Shown in pieces: positions 7,545 to 14,339 of a DNA stretch of 14,998 nucleotides. The DNA is taken from contig JAEEOX010000015.1 of assembly GCA_016284485.1 (NCBI GenBank), forward strand, positions 1 to 14,998, given 5' to 3'. The notes under the pieces were generated by a model. It saw nothing but the letters and a program-made list of their open reading frames with translations. It did no database searches and had not been told where the DNA came from. A program made the position numbers and the translations under genes. How positions within the stretch are numbered: the stretch's first letter is position 1; the number at the start of each line of letters is the position of its first letter. The DNA comes from Bacillota bacterium. Its GTDB lineage: Bacteria > Bacillota > Clostridia > Peptostreptococcales > Anaerovoracaceae.

Positions 7545-8813
7545 ATGCTGACTGACAAGACCAGAAAAGATTTCATCGCCATACTCAAGGAGGAAATGAT
7601 TCCCGCCATGGGCTGCACCGAACCCATTTCCCTGGCATACGCCGCGGCCAAGGCCAGGGCGGTCCTGGGAAAGGATCCTGAGTTCATAAAGGTGTACGCC
7701 AGCGGCAACATGATCAAGAACGTCCGCTGCGTACGGATACCCAACTCCGGCGGGCTGACGGGCATCGAGGTGGCGGTCTGCCTGGGAGCCATGGGCGGAG
7801 ACTGTGAGCGCGGCATGAAGGTGCTGGAGACAGTGACCGACGAAACCAGGCATGCCATCAGGGACTTCATCAACGGCGGACACTGCGACGTGGACTATCT
7901 GGATTCGGACATCCCTCTTCACTTCATAGTTGAGGAGACCGCGGGCCCGGACTATGTTTCCGTGGAGATCCGCTACGACCACACCAATATCTACAAGATC
8001 ATCAGAAACGGTGAAGTCATCTTTGAAGGTGACGAGGATCAGGCTGCAGGCCAGACCGCCGACAGAAGCGGTCTTTCCATAGACAACATCAAAGAATTCG
8101 CAGACACGGTGGACGTGTCTGAGGTCAAGGACCTGCTGGATCAGGAGATCCGCTGCAACATGGACATCGCCTACGAGGGCATGGCCGGAGACTATGGGGT
8201 CGGCATCGGCAAGGTCATCAAGACTTCCTACCCGGAGAGCACACTGACCAGGATGAAGGCATATGCGGCCGCAGCCTCCGAAGCCAGGATGGAGGGCTGC
8301 GACATGCCCGTCATCATCAACTCCGGATCGGGCAACCAGGGCATCGCATCATCCGTCCCCGTCATAGTCTATGCAAGAGAGAATTACGTTCCACAGGAGA
8401 AGCTGTACAGGGCGCTGGTGTTCAGCGGGCTGCTTACGGTCCACCAGAAGGAGTATATCGGCAAGCTCAGCGCCTTTTGCGGGGCGGTCAGCGCATCCTG
8501 CGCGGCTGGCGCAGCCATAACCTACCTGGCCGGCGGCACATCCGAACAGATCAAGGATACGGTGGAAAACACTCTGGCCAACATCCCCGGTATCATCTGC
8601 GACGGCGCCAAGGCTTCCTGCGCAGCCAAGATCGCCACATCCCTGGACGCCTCCATGATGGCCCACTATCTGGCCATGCAGGGCAGGAGCTACCAGGCCT
8701 TTACCGGCATCCTCAAGGGAGAGACTGACCAGACCATCTCCACGGTGGGCTACATCGGCAAGGTGGGCATGCACGAGACTGACAGAGAGATCATCCAGAC
8801 CATGCTGGAGTAG
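7545..8813 (+). CDS. cyuA: L-cysteine desulfidase (CyuA/YhaM, serine dehydratase alpha-like family)
   Basis: 422 aa, UPF0597/COG3681 family. It degrades L-cysteine to pyruvate, ammonia and sulfide using an oxygen-sensitive [4Fe-4S] cluster, in the cytoplasm. The N-terminal PAMGCTEP motif has C24, the proposed active-site base (Cys25 in the Methanocaldococcus jannaschii enzyme, from memory). Cysteines C312, C352 and C359 are spaced 40 and 7, matching the cluster ligands I recall for that enzyme (282, 322, 329). NSGSGNQGIA and the CDGAKASCAAK segment are family signatures. Length is normal. The SD AGGGAGGA (7531-7538) fixes the start. The 62-nt gap upstream has short hairpins (GCCCC/GGGGC, GCTC/GAGC) but no T run or clear promoter, so it may be read from the rnhA-AKR transcript. 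Confidence 0.92.
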   Translation: MLTDKTRKDFIAILKEEMIPAMGCTEPISLAYAAAKARAVLGKDPEFIKVYASGNMIKNVRCVRIPNSGGLTGIEVAVCLGAMGGDCERGMKVLETVTDETRHAIRDFINGGHCDVDYLDSDIPLHFIVEETAGPDYVSVEIRYDHTNIYKIIRNGEVIFEGDEDQAAGQTADRSGLSIDNIKEFADTVDVSEVKDLLDQEIRCNMDIAYEGMAGDYGVGIGKVIKTSYPESTLTRMKAYAAAASEARMEGCDMPVIINSGSGNQGIASSVPVIVYARENYVPQEKLYRALVFSGLLTVHQKEYIGKLSAFCGAVSASCAAGAAITYLAGGTSEQIKDTVENTLANIPGIICDGAKASCAAKIATSLDASMMAHYLAMQGRSYQAFTGILKGETDQTISTVGYIGKVGMHETDREIIQTMLE

Positions 8814-8912
8814 GATCCCGGTCACAGGGTCATTTGTAAATGGCCCCGTTAAGTGGTACAATATATTGTTAAAGAGAATGATCCCCCGGCGGTTCAATGA
8901 CCTGTCGGGATC
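8814..8912 (+). repeat. Imperfect inverted repeat flanking the walJ promoter
   Basis: Three left blocks pair in order with three right blocks: GATCCCG (8814-8820) with CGGGATC (8906-8912), ACAGG (8824-8828) with CCTGT (8901-8905), and TCATT (8830-8834) with AATGA (8896-8900). That makes 17 bp with 3-nt and 1-nt bulges on the left arm. The -10 box lies in the loop and the -35 overlaps the left arm. Function is unknown. Confidence 0.55.
8834..8862 (+). promoter_or_regulatory. Promoter upstream of walJ and the atp genes
   Basis: TTGTAA (8834-8839), a 17-nt spacer and TACAAT (8857-8862), with TG at 8854-8855 making an extended -10. Start is predicted near 8869. This is the last convincing promoter before the ATP synthase genes. 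Confidence 0.8.
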
Positions 8913-8913
8913 A
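8879..8913 (+). promoter_or_regulatory. Leader hairpin before the walJ ribosome binding site
   Basis: TGATCCC (8879-8885) pairs with GGGATCA (8907-8913) in RNA started at the 8834-8862 promoter, with further weak pairing inside (CGGC with GTCG). The SD AAGGAG (8917-8922) lies just outside. The right arm is shared with the longer inverted repeat, so the two folds exclude each other. There is no T run, so this is not a terminator. Confidence 0.4.
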
Positions 8914-8936
8914 CATAAGGAGCAAACGTCAAGCCT

Positions 8937-9737
8937 ATGAACATAGGGTTTATGGCCCTTTCCAGCGGAAGCTCGGGGAACTGCTATCTGATCCGGACGG
9001 AGCACACCAACGTCCTCCTGGATCTGGGCATCAGCTGCCGCAGCATCAAAACACTGCTGGCCCAGAGAGGGCTGGAACTGAAAGACATCGACGCCATCTT
9101 CATATCCCACGAGCACTCGGACCACATCAAGGGAGTGCGGACCACCATGAAGAACACGGACTGTCCGCTTTATGCCTCCCACGGGACCCTGAGTGAACTG
9201 GTGAAGAAAGAATCGCCCCTGCCCTACGAGAGACTGATCGAACTGGAGGACGGTGAGGCAGTGAAGGTGGGCGACGACCTTACGGTCAGGTCCTTCCGAG
9301 TATCCCACGACGCCAGGGAACCTTTCCAGTACACCTTCGAGGCCGGAGGCAGGAAGGCGTCGGTGGTGACAGATACCGGCTTCGTGTCGGACAGCATATA
9401 TCACAACATCGAGGACAGCGACATCCTGGCACTGGAGGCCAACCACGAGCGGAATATTTTGCTCTACGGAAGCTATCCCTTCGTGCTGAAGATGAGGATA
9501 TTGTCGGAGGTGGGGCACCTTTCCAACGAGGCCTGCGCCCACACGGTGGTGGAGATGCTGAAGGCGGGCAGGCGCCCGAAGGTCTTCCTGTCCCACCTGA
9601 GCCAGGAGAACAACACGCCGGAGCAGGCCATGATCACCGTGAAGAATGCGGTGGAAGAGGCCGGGTTCGCCGTGGGGCGCGACCTGGAACTGAGAGTCAT
9701 AAAACGGGGCGACTCCTCGGAGTACGTCACGGTCTGA
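8937..9737 (+). CDS. walJ: MBL-fold metallohydrolase, WalJ/YycJ family
   Basis: 266 aa. It has the metallo-beta-lactamase fold with the metal-binding SHEHSDH motif (H58, H60, D62, H63), the SSGSSGNCYLI N-terminal motif typical of YycJ/WalJ proteins, FRVSHDA, VVTDTG and ALEANHE. The family is thought to be a nuclease (5'-exonuclease-like) linked to DNA replication or repair and to WalRK cell-wall signalling; the biochemical role is not settled. Here no walR/walK genes are adjacent. The SD AAGGAG (8917-8922) is 14 nt from the ATG, longer than ideal, but no closer in-frame start exists; M6 (8952) is an alternative. atpB starts 19 nt after the stop, so this gene likely heads the atp transcript. 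Confidence 0.9.
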   Translation: MNIGFMALSSGSSGNCYLIRTEHTNVLLDLGISCRSIKTLLAQRGLELKDIDAIFISHEHSDHIKGVRTTMKNTDCPLYASHGTLSELVKKESPLPYERLIELEDGEAVKVGDDLTVRSFRVSHDAREPFQYTFEAGGRKASVVTDTGFVSDSIYHNIEDSDILALEANHERNILLYGSYPFVLKMRILSEVGHLSNEACAHTVVEMLKAGRRPKVFLSHLSQENNTPEQAMITVKNAVEEAGFAVGRDLELRVIKRGDSSEYVTV

Positions 9738-9756
9738 TATTTTCGGAGATGAACTT

Positions 9757-10620
9757 ATGAGCAAGAAACAACAGAGAAAGATGACTGTCATCTTCGTGGT
9801 GATAGGTGTGCTTCTCCTGGCAGGGATATTCCTGACAGCCGGAGCATCCGCCCAGGAGGAGGACATAGTCACGGTGATCAGGGACGCGGTCATCCACGAC
9901 ACCAACAAGATCGCCCTCTTCGGCCTGGAGGTGAATCCGGGGCTGATCTCGGGCCTGGCGGTGACGGGGATACTGACGGTGTTCGCCCTGATCGTAAGGA
10001 TCTTCGTGATCCCGAAGTTCACACTGGTACCCGGCAGATTCCAGATGATTCTGGAGACCATGGTGGGATACTTCAGCGGCCTTGCGGAGGACTCCAGTCC
10101 CCACAAGAACAGGCTGCTGTCTGCCTACATTTTCGCCGCGGGACTGTACATCTTCACCGGAACCATGCTGGAGCTTTTCGGCATCCAGGTGGTGACAACG
10201 GCCGGCCATTCAGTGGCCCTGCCGGCGCCGCTCTCGGACATCAACGGCGCCATCATGATGGGCTGCACCTCCTACCTCTTCATAGTGGTGGGCGGCATAC
10301 TGAACAACGGCCTGGGCGGCGTCAAGGGAGCCCTGAAGGAATTCTCCCTGCCCATCTCCATGAGCTTCCGACTTTTCGGAGCCCTGGTGTCCGGCGCCAT
10401 CGTCACCGAACTGGTCTACTACTACACGGCCCTGAGCTATGTGGTGCCGGTGCTGGTAGGCGTACTGTTCACCTGCCTCCACGCCCTGATCCAGGCCTAC
10501 GTGCTCACCATGCTGGTGGCCCTGTTCTACGGCGAGGTGTCTGAGCCCTCGGAGAAAAAACTCAGAAAGTTAGCCGCCAAGGCGCAAAAAACAGAAGTCC
10601 GGACTGCGGAAGCAGCTTGA
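9757..10620 (+). CDS. atpB: F-type ATP synthase subunit a
   Basis: 287-aa integral membrane stator of the Fo motor; with the c ring it forms the two ion half-channels. The essential arginine is R205 in SMSFRLFGALVSG (E. coli R210). Q246 in ALIQAYVLTML matches the conserved C-terminal helix. Several hydrophobic helices cover ~60-270. The N-terminus has a basic stretch (KKQQRK), a hydrophobic segment (residues 9-27) and GASA before Q33, which resembles a cleavable signal peptide with an AxA site at 30-32. The SD GGAG (9745-9748) is 8 nt upstream. No atpI or atpZ precedes it. The C-terminal tail (~265-287) is Lys/Ala/Glu-rich and probably cytoplasmic. Confidence 0.95.
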   Translation: MSKKQQRKMTVIFVVIGVLLLAGIFLTAGASAQEEDIVTVIRDAVIHDTNKIALFGLEVNPGLISGLAVTGILTVFALIVRIFVIPKFTLVPGRFQMILETMVGYFSGLAEDSSPHKNRLLSAYIFAAGLYIFTGTMLELFGIQVVTTAGHSVALPAPLSDINGAIMMGCTSYLFIVVGGILNNGLGGVKGALKEFSLPISMSFRLFGALVSGAIVTELVYYYTALSYVVPVLVGVLFTCLHALIQAYVLTMLVALFYGEVSEPSEKKLRKLAAKAQKTEVRTAEAA

Positions 10621-10649
10621 CATATTGATCTTTTTCGGAGGAAGAGAAA

Positions 10650-11033
10650 ATGACTAAGACCACTAGATTTTTAAAGATCGTGCTCATCGCGGGACTGGTA
10701 CTGATCCTGGCGCTTCTCATGGTGAAGCTCATGGCGGATCAGAGCGCAGTATTCGCTGACACCGAGACTACAGGCGAGGCAGCCGACGGCCTTACCGGAG
10801 GCCTTACAGACAATTCCGGCAAGGCTCTTGGCGCAGGTATCGCAGTAGGTCTTGCAGCCCTGGGCGGCGGCATCGGAATGGGTATCGCCGGAGCTCACGC
10901 GGCAGACGGCATCGCCCGCCAGCCCGAAGCGGAAGGCAAGATCAGGACCATCTTCATGCTGGCCCTGGTATTCATCGAGACCGCCATCATCTACGCGCTG
11001 CTCATCGCGATCCTCAACATATTCGTATTATAA
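10650..11033 (+). CDS. atpE: F-type ATP synthase subunit c with signal-peptide-like N-terminus
   Basis: 127 aa, against ~75-90 for most c subunits. The core hairpin begins near G57. Helix 1 is glycine-rich (GLAALGGGIGMGIAG), the polar loop is ARQPEAEGK with R90, and helix 2 carries the ion-binding carboxylate E110 in FIETAIIYALL. Residues 1-36 look like a signal peptide: basic n-region, hydrophobic core 10-29, and AVFA before D37. Cleavage there would leave 91 aa, a normal c-subunit size. Compared with Na+-binding c subunits (Q32, E65, S66, Y70 in Ilyobacter), this one has M77, E110, T111 and Y115, so the site is only partly Na+-like. The SD GGAGGA (10637-10642) is strong, suiting the high copy number of c. 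Confidence 0.95.
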   Translation: MTKTTRFLKIVLIAGLVLILALLMVKLMADQSAVFADTETTGEAADGLTGGLTDNSGKALGAGIAVGLAALGGGIGMGIAGAHAADGIARQPEAEGKIRTIFMLALVFIETAIIYALLIAILNIFVL

Positions 11034-11044
11034 GGAGGTAAAAG

Positions 11045-11539
11045 ATGCCTTTAGGTTTGAATTTTACTCAGATATTCCTGCATCTTTTCAACTTCCTGCT
11101 TTTGTTCGCCATACTGTATTTTTTGCTGTATAAGCCCGTGAAGAACTTCATGGTGCACAGGCAGGAGGTCTACAGGAAAGAGGCGGAGGAGACTTCACAG
11201 AATCTGGAGAAGTCTGAGAAGGCAAGAGCCGAGTACGAAGAGAAGCTGGCTCAGGCCGACCGGGAGATCGCGGGGCTCAAGGCGAAGTCCGGCGAAGAGG
11301 CTCAGGCTCACTACGACAGACAGGTGAAAGCCGCAAAAGATGAGGCCGAGAAGATCCTCAGAGACGCCAGAGAGGAAGCAGAGCGCCAGAAGGCCGCCAT
11401 CGTGCAGGAGGCCCAGAAGGACATTTCCGACCTGGTCACAGACGCCGCAGAGAAACTGGCTCTTCACCAGTCTTCCCAGGAGAACTTCGAGAAGTTCCTG
11501 GATACTGTGGAAGCCGGCCGTGCTGAAGCGAAGAATTGA
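11045..11539 (+). CDS. atpF: F-type ATP synthase subunit b
   Basis: 164 aa, normal for b (~156-170). One membrane helix at residues ~8-30 (FLHLFNFLLLFAILYFLLYKP) is followed by a long charged, Ala/Glu/Lys-rich helix (~40-145) that should dimerise as the peripheral stalk. The C-terminus (~140-164) normally contacts the delta C-terminal domain; that domain is encoded next door as part of the alpha protein. b is not fused to delta as it is in mycobacteria. The SD is a perfect AAGGAGGT (11032-11039) overlapping the atpE stop codon, so translation is probably coupled. Confidence 0.94.
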   Translation: MPLGLNFTQIFLHLFNFLLLFAILYFLLYKPVKNFMVHRQEVYRKEAEETSQNLEKSEKARAEYEEKLAQADREIAGLKAKSGEEAQAHYDRQVKAAKDEAEKILRDAREEAERQKAAIVQEAQKDISDLVTDAAEKLALHQSSQENFEKFLDTVEAGRAEAKN

Positions 11540-11552
11540 GAAGGACTGAAAA

Positions 11553-13304
11553 ATGACAGAAGATATGCTTAAAACTGCCGTCCTGTATTCCGCCGAGGCG
11601 CCCAACGAAGAGCAGACCCGGAGGTTCAGGGATTTTGTCCGCGGAAAATACGGCAAGGACGTGGACTTCCGCTGGGAAAAGACCGAAGACATGCTGGGCG
11701 GAGGCTTCAGGCTCCAGATCGGAAGTGAAGTCTACGACTGGTCCGTAGAGGGCCGCTTCCAGCAGCTGAAGGAAGCCATTCAGAGCGTTTCAAAGAGGAA
11801 TCAGAACGTAGTTCCCCTCATAAAGGAGACCATACGCTCCTGGACACCGGAGGCCATAGCTCAGGAAGTGGGCGTGGTCACCACCGTGGGAGACGGTATC
11901 GCCACGGTCTCGGGCCTGGAGAACGCCACCTTCGGGGAGATACTGATCTTTAAGAACGGCGCCCGAGGCATGGTCCAGGACATCAGGGAGAACGAGGTGG
12001 GCTGCATCCTCTTCGATGAGGACGGAGACGTATCCGAGGGCTCACAGGTGAAGAGGACTGCCAAGACCGCCGGCGTTCCCGTGGGAGAAAACTTCCTGGG
12101 CCGCGTGGTGGACCCCCTTGGCGTGCCCATCGACGGAAAAGGCGACATCGCGGAGGCCGACTATTATCCCGTGGAAGCTCCGGCTCCCGGCATCATCAGG
12201 CGCCAGCCGGTGAACACCCCGCTGGAGACGGGCATCCTGGCCATAGACGCCATGTTCCCCATCGGCCGCGGACAGCGTGAGCTCATAATCGGCGACCGCC
12301 AGACGGGCAAGACCGCCATCGCTCTGGACGCCATGATCAACCAGAATGGAAAGGACTGCATCACCATCTACGTGGCCATCGGCCAGAAGACCAGTTCCGT
12401 GGTGCAGCTCACCAATACCCTTAAGAAGTACGATGCTTTGAGCCACAGTATCGTGGTGCTGGCCTCTGCCTCCGACAGTGCGCCGCTCCAGTACATCGCA
12501 CCTTACGCGGGCTGTGCCATGGCCGAGTATTTCATGCACCAGGGCAAAGACGTTCTCATCGTATACGACGACCTTTCCAAGCACGCCGTGGCCTACAGGA
12601 CCATGAGCCTGCTGCTGGGCCGTTCGCCTGGAAGAGAAGCCTTCCCGGGCGACGTATTCTACCTCCACTCCAGACTTCTGGAGAGGGCTGCCAGAATGGC
12701 AGACGAGTACGGCGGCGGATCCATCACGGCCCTGCCCATCGTGGAGACCCAGGCGGGAGACGTCAGCGCATACATACCCACAAACATCATTTCCATCACC
12801 GACGGACAGATCTTCCTGGAGAGCGAGCTGTTCTTCTCAGGACAGCGTCCGGCCATCAACGTGGGACTCTCCGTATCCCGTGTAGGAGGAGACGCCCAGA
12901 CCAAGGCCATGAAGAAGGCCGTGGGAACGCTGAAACTGGATCTGGCCCAGTACAGAGAGATGGAAGTTTTCAGCCAGTTCGCCTCCGACCTGGACGAAGC
13001 CACCAGGAAACAGCTGGTCTACGGCCAGGGACTCATGAGGATGCTGAGGCAGCCCCAGTACCATCCCTACAGCCAGCATGAGCAGGTGATCATCCTGGTG
13101 TCCTCCATGGCTCACGTCATGCAGGACGTGGACGTGGATGAGGTGGAGGCCTTCATCAAGGGACTTCTGGAGAAGTTCCGGAGAGAATGCCCCGAGATCG
13201 GCGATGAGATCGACAGAGAGAAGACCCTGAGCGACGAACTCAGGTCCAGAATAGTTGAAGTTGCGGAAGCCTACGCAAAAGACTTCCTCAGGAGAAGACA
13301 GTAA
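11553..13304 (+). CDS. atpA: Fusion: delta-subunit C-terminal domain + F1 ATP synthase subunit alpha
   Basis: 583 aa, about 70-80 longer than alpha proteins (~500-513). Residues ~7-78 match the C-terminal domain of delta (OSCP): AVLYSAEAPNEEQ resembles E. coli delta's VTSAFPLNESQ, MLGGGFRLQIG its MAGVIIRAG, and DWSVEGRFQQLKEAIQS its DGSVRGRLERLADVLQS. A short linker (~79-85) leads into a full alpha chain: LIKETIRSW, VGDGIATVSGL, P-loop GDRQTGKT with K253, and the arginine finger R443 in VGLSVSRVGGDAQ. No ATG, GTG or TTG codon lies in frame between M47 and the start of the alpha part, so alpha cannot be made separately with its N-terminus intact. No stop or frame change occurs at the junction. 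SD AAGGA (11541-11545) is 7 nt from the ATG. No separate atpH exists here. Confidence 0.93.
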   Translation: MTEDMLKTAVLYSAEAPNEEQTRRFRDFVRGKYGKDVDFRWEKTEDMLGGGFRLQIGSEVYDWSVEGRFQQLKEAIQSVSKRNQNVVPLIKETIRSWTPEAIAQEVGVVTTVGDGIATVSGLENATFGEILIFKNGARGMVQDIRENEVGCILFDEDGDVSEGSQVKRTAKTAGVPVGENFLGRVVDPLGVPIDGKGDIAEADYYPVEAPAPGIIRRQPVNTPLETGILAIDAMFPIGRGQRELIIGDRQTGKTAIALDAMINQNGKDCITIYVAIGQKTSSVVQLTNTLKKYDALSHSIVVLASASDSAPLQYIAPYAGCAMAEYFMHQGKDVLIVYDDLSKHAVAYRTMSLLLGRSPGREAFPGDVFYLHSRLLERAARMADEYGGGSITALPIVETQAGDVSAYIPTNIISITDGQIFLESELFFSGQRPAINVGLSVSRVGGDAQTKAMKKAVGTLKLDLAQYREMEVFSQFASDLDEATRKQLVYGQGLMRMLRQPQYHPYSQHEQVIILVSSMAHVMQDVDVDEVEAFIKGLLEKFRRECPEIGDEIDREKTLSDELRSRIVEVAEAYAKDFLRRRQ

Positions 13305-13322
13305 AGGCGGTTCCGGTACCCC

Positions 13323-14270
13323 ATGGCTACCACAAAAGAGATCAAAAACAGAATAAAGAGCGTCCGTGATACCCAGAAGATCACCAACGCCATGTACCTG
13401 ATCTCCTCCACCAAGGTGACCAAGGCCAAGAGAGAGCTGGAGCTGACCCGCCCCTATTTCGAAATGCTCAAGGAGCAGATGGTCAGCATGATCCACCTGG
13501 CGGACGACGTGAAGACGGACTACCTCATCGCCAGACGTCCGGCTGAGGACGGCGACGGAGAGGCCGCGTCGCAGGGCGCCGTGGGCATCATCGTGATCAC
13601 CGCGGACAAGGGGCTTTGCGGAGCCTACAACCAGAACGTGATCAAGGAGACACAGAGGCTGATACAGGATGAGAGAGCCGGTTCACACAAGCTTTATGTC
13701 ATAGGCGAGTACGGCAGGCACTGGTTCCTGGGCCACGACAGCGGGATAGATGAAGACTTCGACTTCACCAACATGGAGCCCACTCTGGACAGAGCCCGTG
13801 AGATCGGAGACTATGTTATCGAAGATTTCGACGAGGGAAGGATACGGAAGCTGTACATCGTGTACACCACCTTCCAGAACGGACTGACCGGAGGGGCACC
13901 CCAGAGCACGGAGCTTTTGCCCTTCTCCAAGGAGGACTACGCGCTGGACAGTGAGGATGAGAAGCAGGTCAGCGAGAACACCGAGTATCTGCCTGACGTG
14001 GTCACGGTATTCGACAGCATCGTTCCAAGCTACATCAAGGGCTTCATTTACAGCGCCATGGTGGAGAGCTTTTGCTCCGAGCAGAGTGCCCGCATGACGG
14101 CTATGGACGCCGCCAACGAGAACGCGGAGGAGCTTCTCAGCAGCCTCAATCTGGAGTACAATCACGTGCGTCAGGGAGCCATCACCCAGGAGATCACCGA
14201 GGTATCGGCAGGCTCCAGAGCTCAGAAAAGAGCAAAAGAGATACAGAAGTCCCGGAACGGCCGGCCCTGA
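13323..14270 (+). CDS. atpG: F1 ATP synthase subunit gamma with extended C-terminus
   Basis: 315 aa, against ~286-287 usual. It is the central rotor shaft. The N-terminal helix (MATTKEIKNRIKSVRDTQKITNAMYLISS) and C-terminal helix (ARMTAMDAANENA, ITQEITEV) are typical; TADKGLCGAYN is the conserved Rossmann-like core motif. Beyond ITQEITEV (V294) a further 21 residues follow, rich in Arg and Lys (RAQKRAKEIQKSR). E. coli gamma has only ~7 residues there. Loop insertions also occur near residues 72-85 (acidic, EDGDGE). SD is weak: AAAGGCGG at the end of atpA is ~13 nt away, so translation may be coupled to atpA. Confidence 0.94.
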   Translation: MATTKEIKNRIKSVRDTQKITNAMYLISSTKVTKAKRELELTRPYFEMLKEQMVSMIHLADDVKTDYLIARRPAEDGDGEAASQGAVGIIVITADKGLCGAYNQNVIKETQRLIQDERAGSHKLYVIGEYGRHWFLGHDSGIDEDFDFTNMEPTLDRAREIGDYVIEDFDEGRIRKLYIVYTTFQNGLTGGAPQSTELLPFSKEDYALDSEDEKQVSENTEYLPDVVTVFDSIVPSYIKGFIYSAMVESFCSEQSARMTAMDAANENAEELLSSLNLEYNHVRQGAITQEITEVSAGSRAQKRAKEIQKSRNGRP

Positions 14271-14339
14271 AGAGGGCGGAGCGCGGGGCGCAGATGTTTT
14301 GAACCATAAACCTTATTGATTTGAGAGAGGTCATTTGAA

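Noticed and set aside
8866..8883. Possible second Rex operator after the walJ -10 box
   Set aside because: The left half-site TTGTTAA (8866-8872) is perfect and well placed, but the right half matches 0 of 7 positions. A lone half-site is not enough to predict Rex binding.
8897..9196. 99-codon plus-strand frame overlapping the walJ start
   Set aside because: It overlaps the MBL-fold motif region in another frame, its start lies inside the leader hairpin and its product is Arg/His/Gln-rich without any motif.
8349..10106. 585-codon minus-strand open frame opposite cyuA, walJ and atpB
   Set aside because: It spans three real genes and a promoter region on the other strand, has no domain I recognise, and its composition looks like reversed codon bias.
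11553..11800. The long atpA N-terminus as a mis-called start or a broken delta gene read through
   Set aside because: The SD AAGGA is well placed at the called ATG. The delta-like blocks are intact and in the same frame as alpha, and no ATG, GTG or TTG lies between M47 and the alpha part. A frameshifted remnant would show a stop or a frame change.
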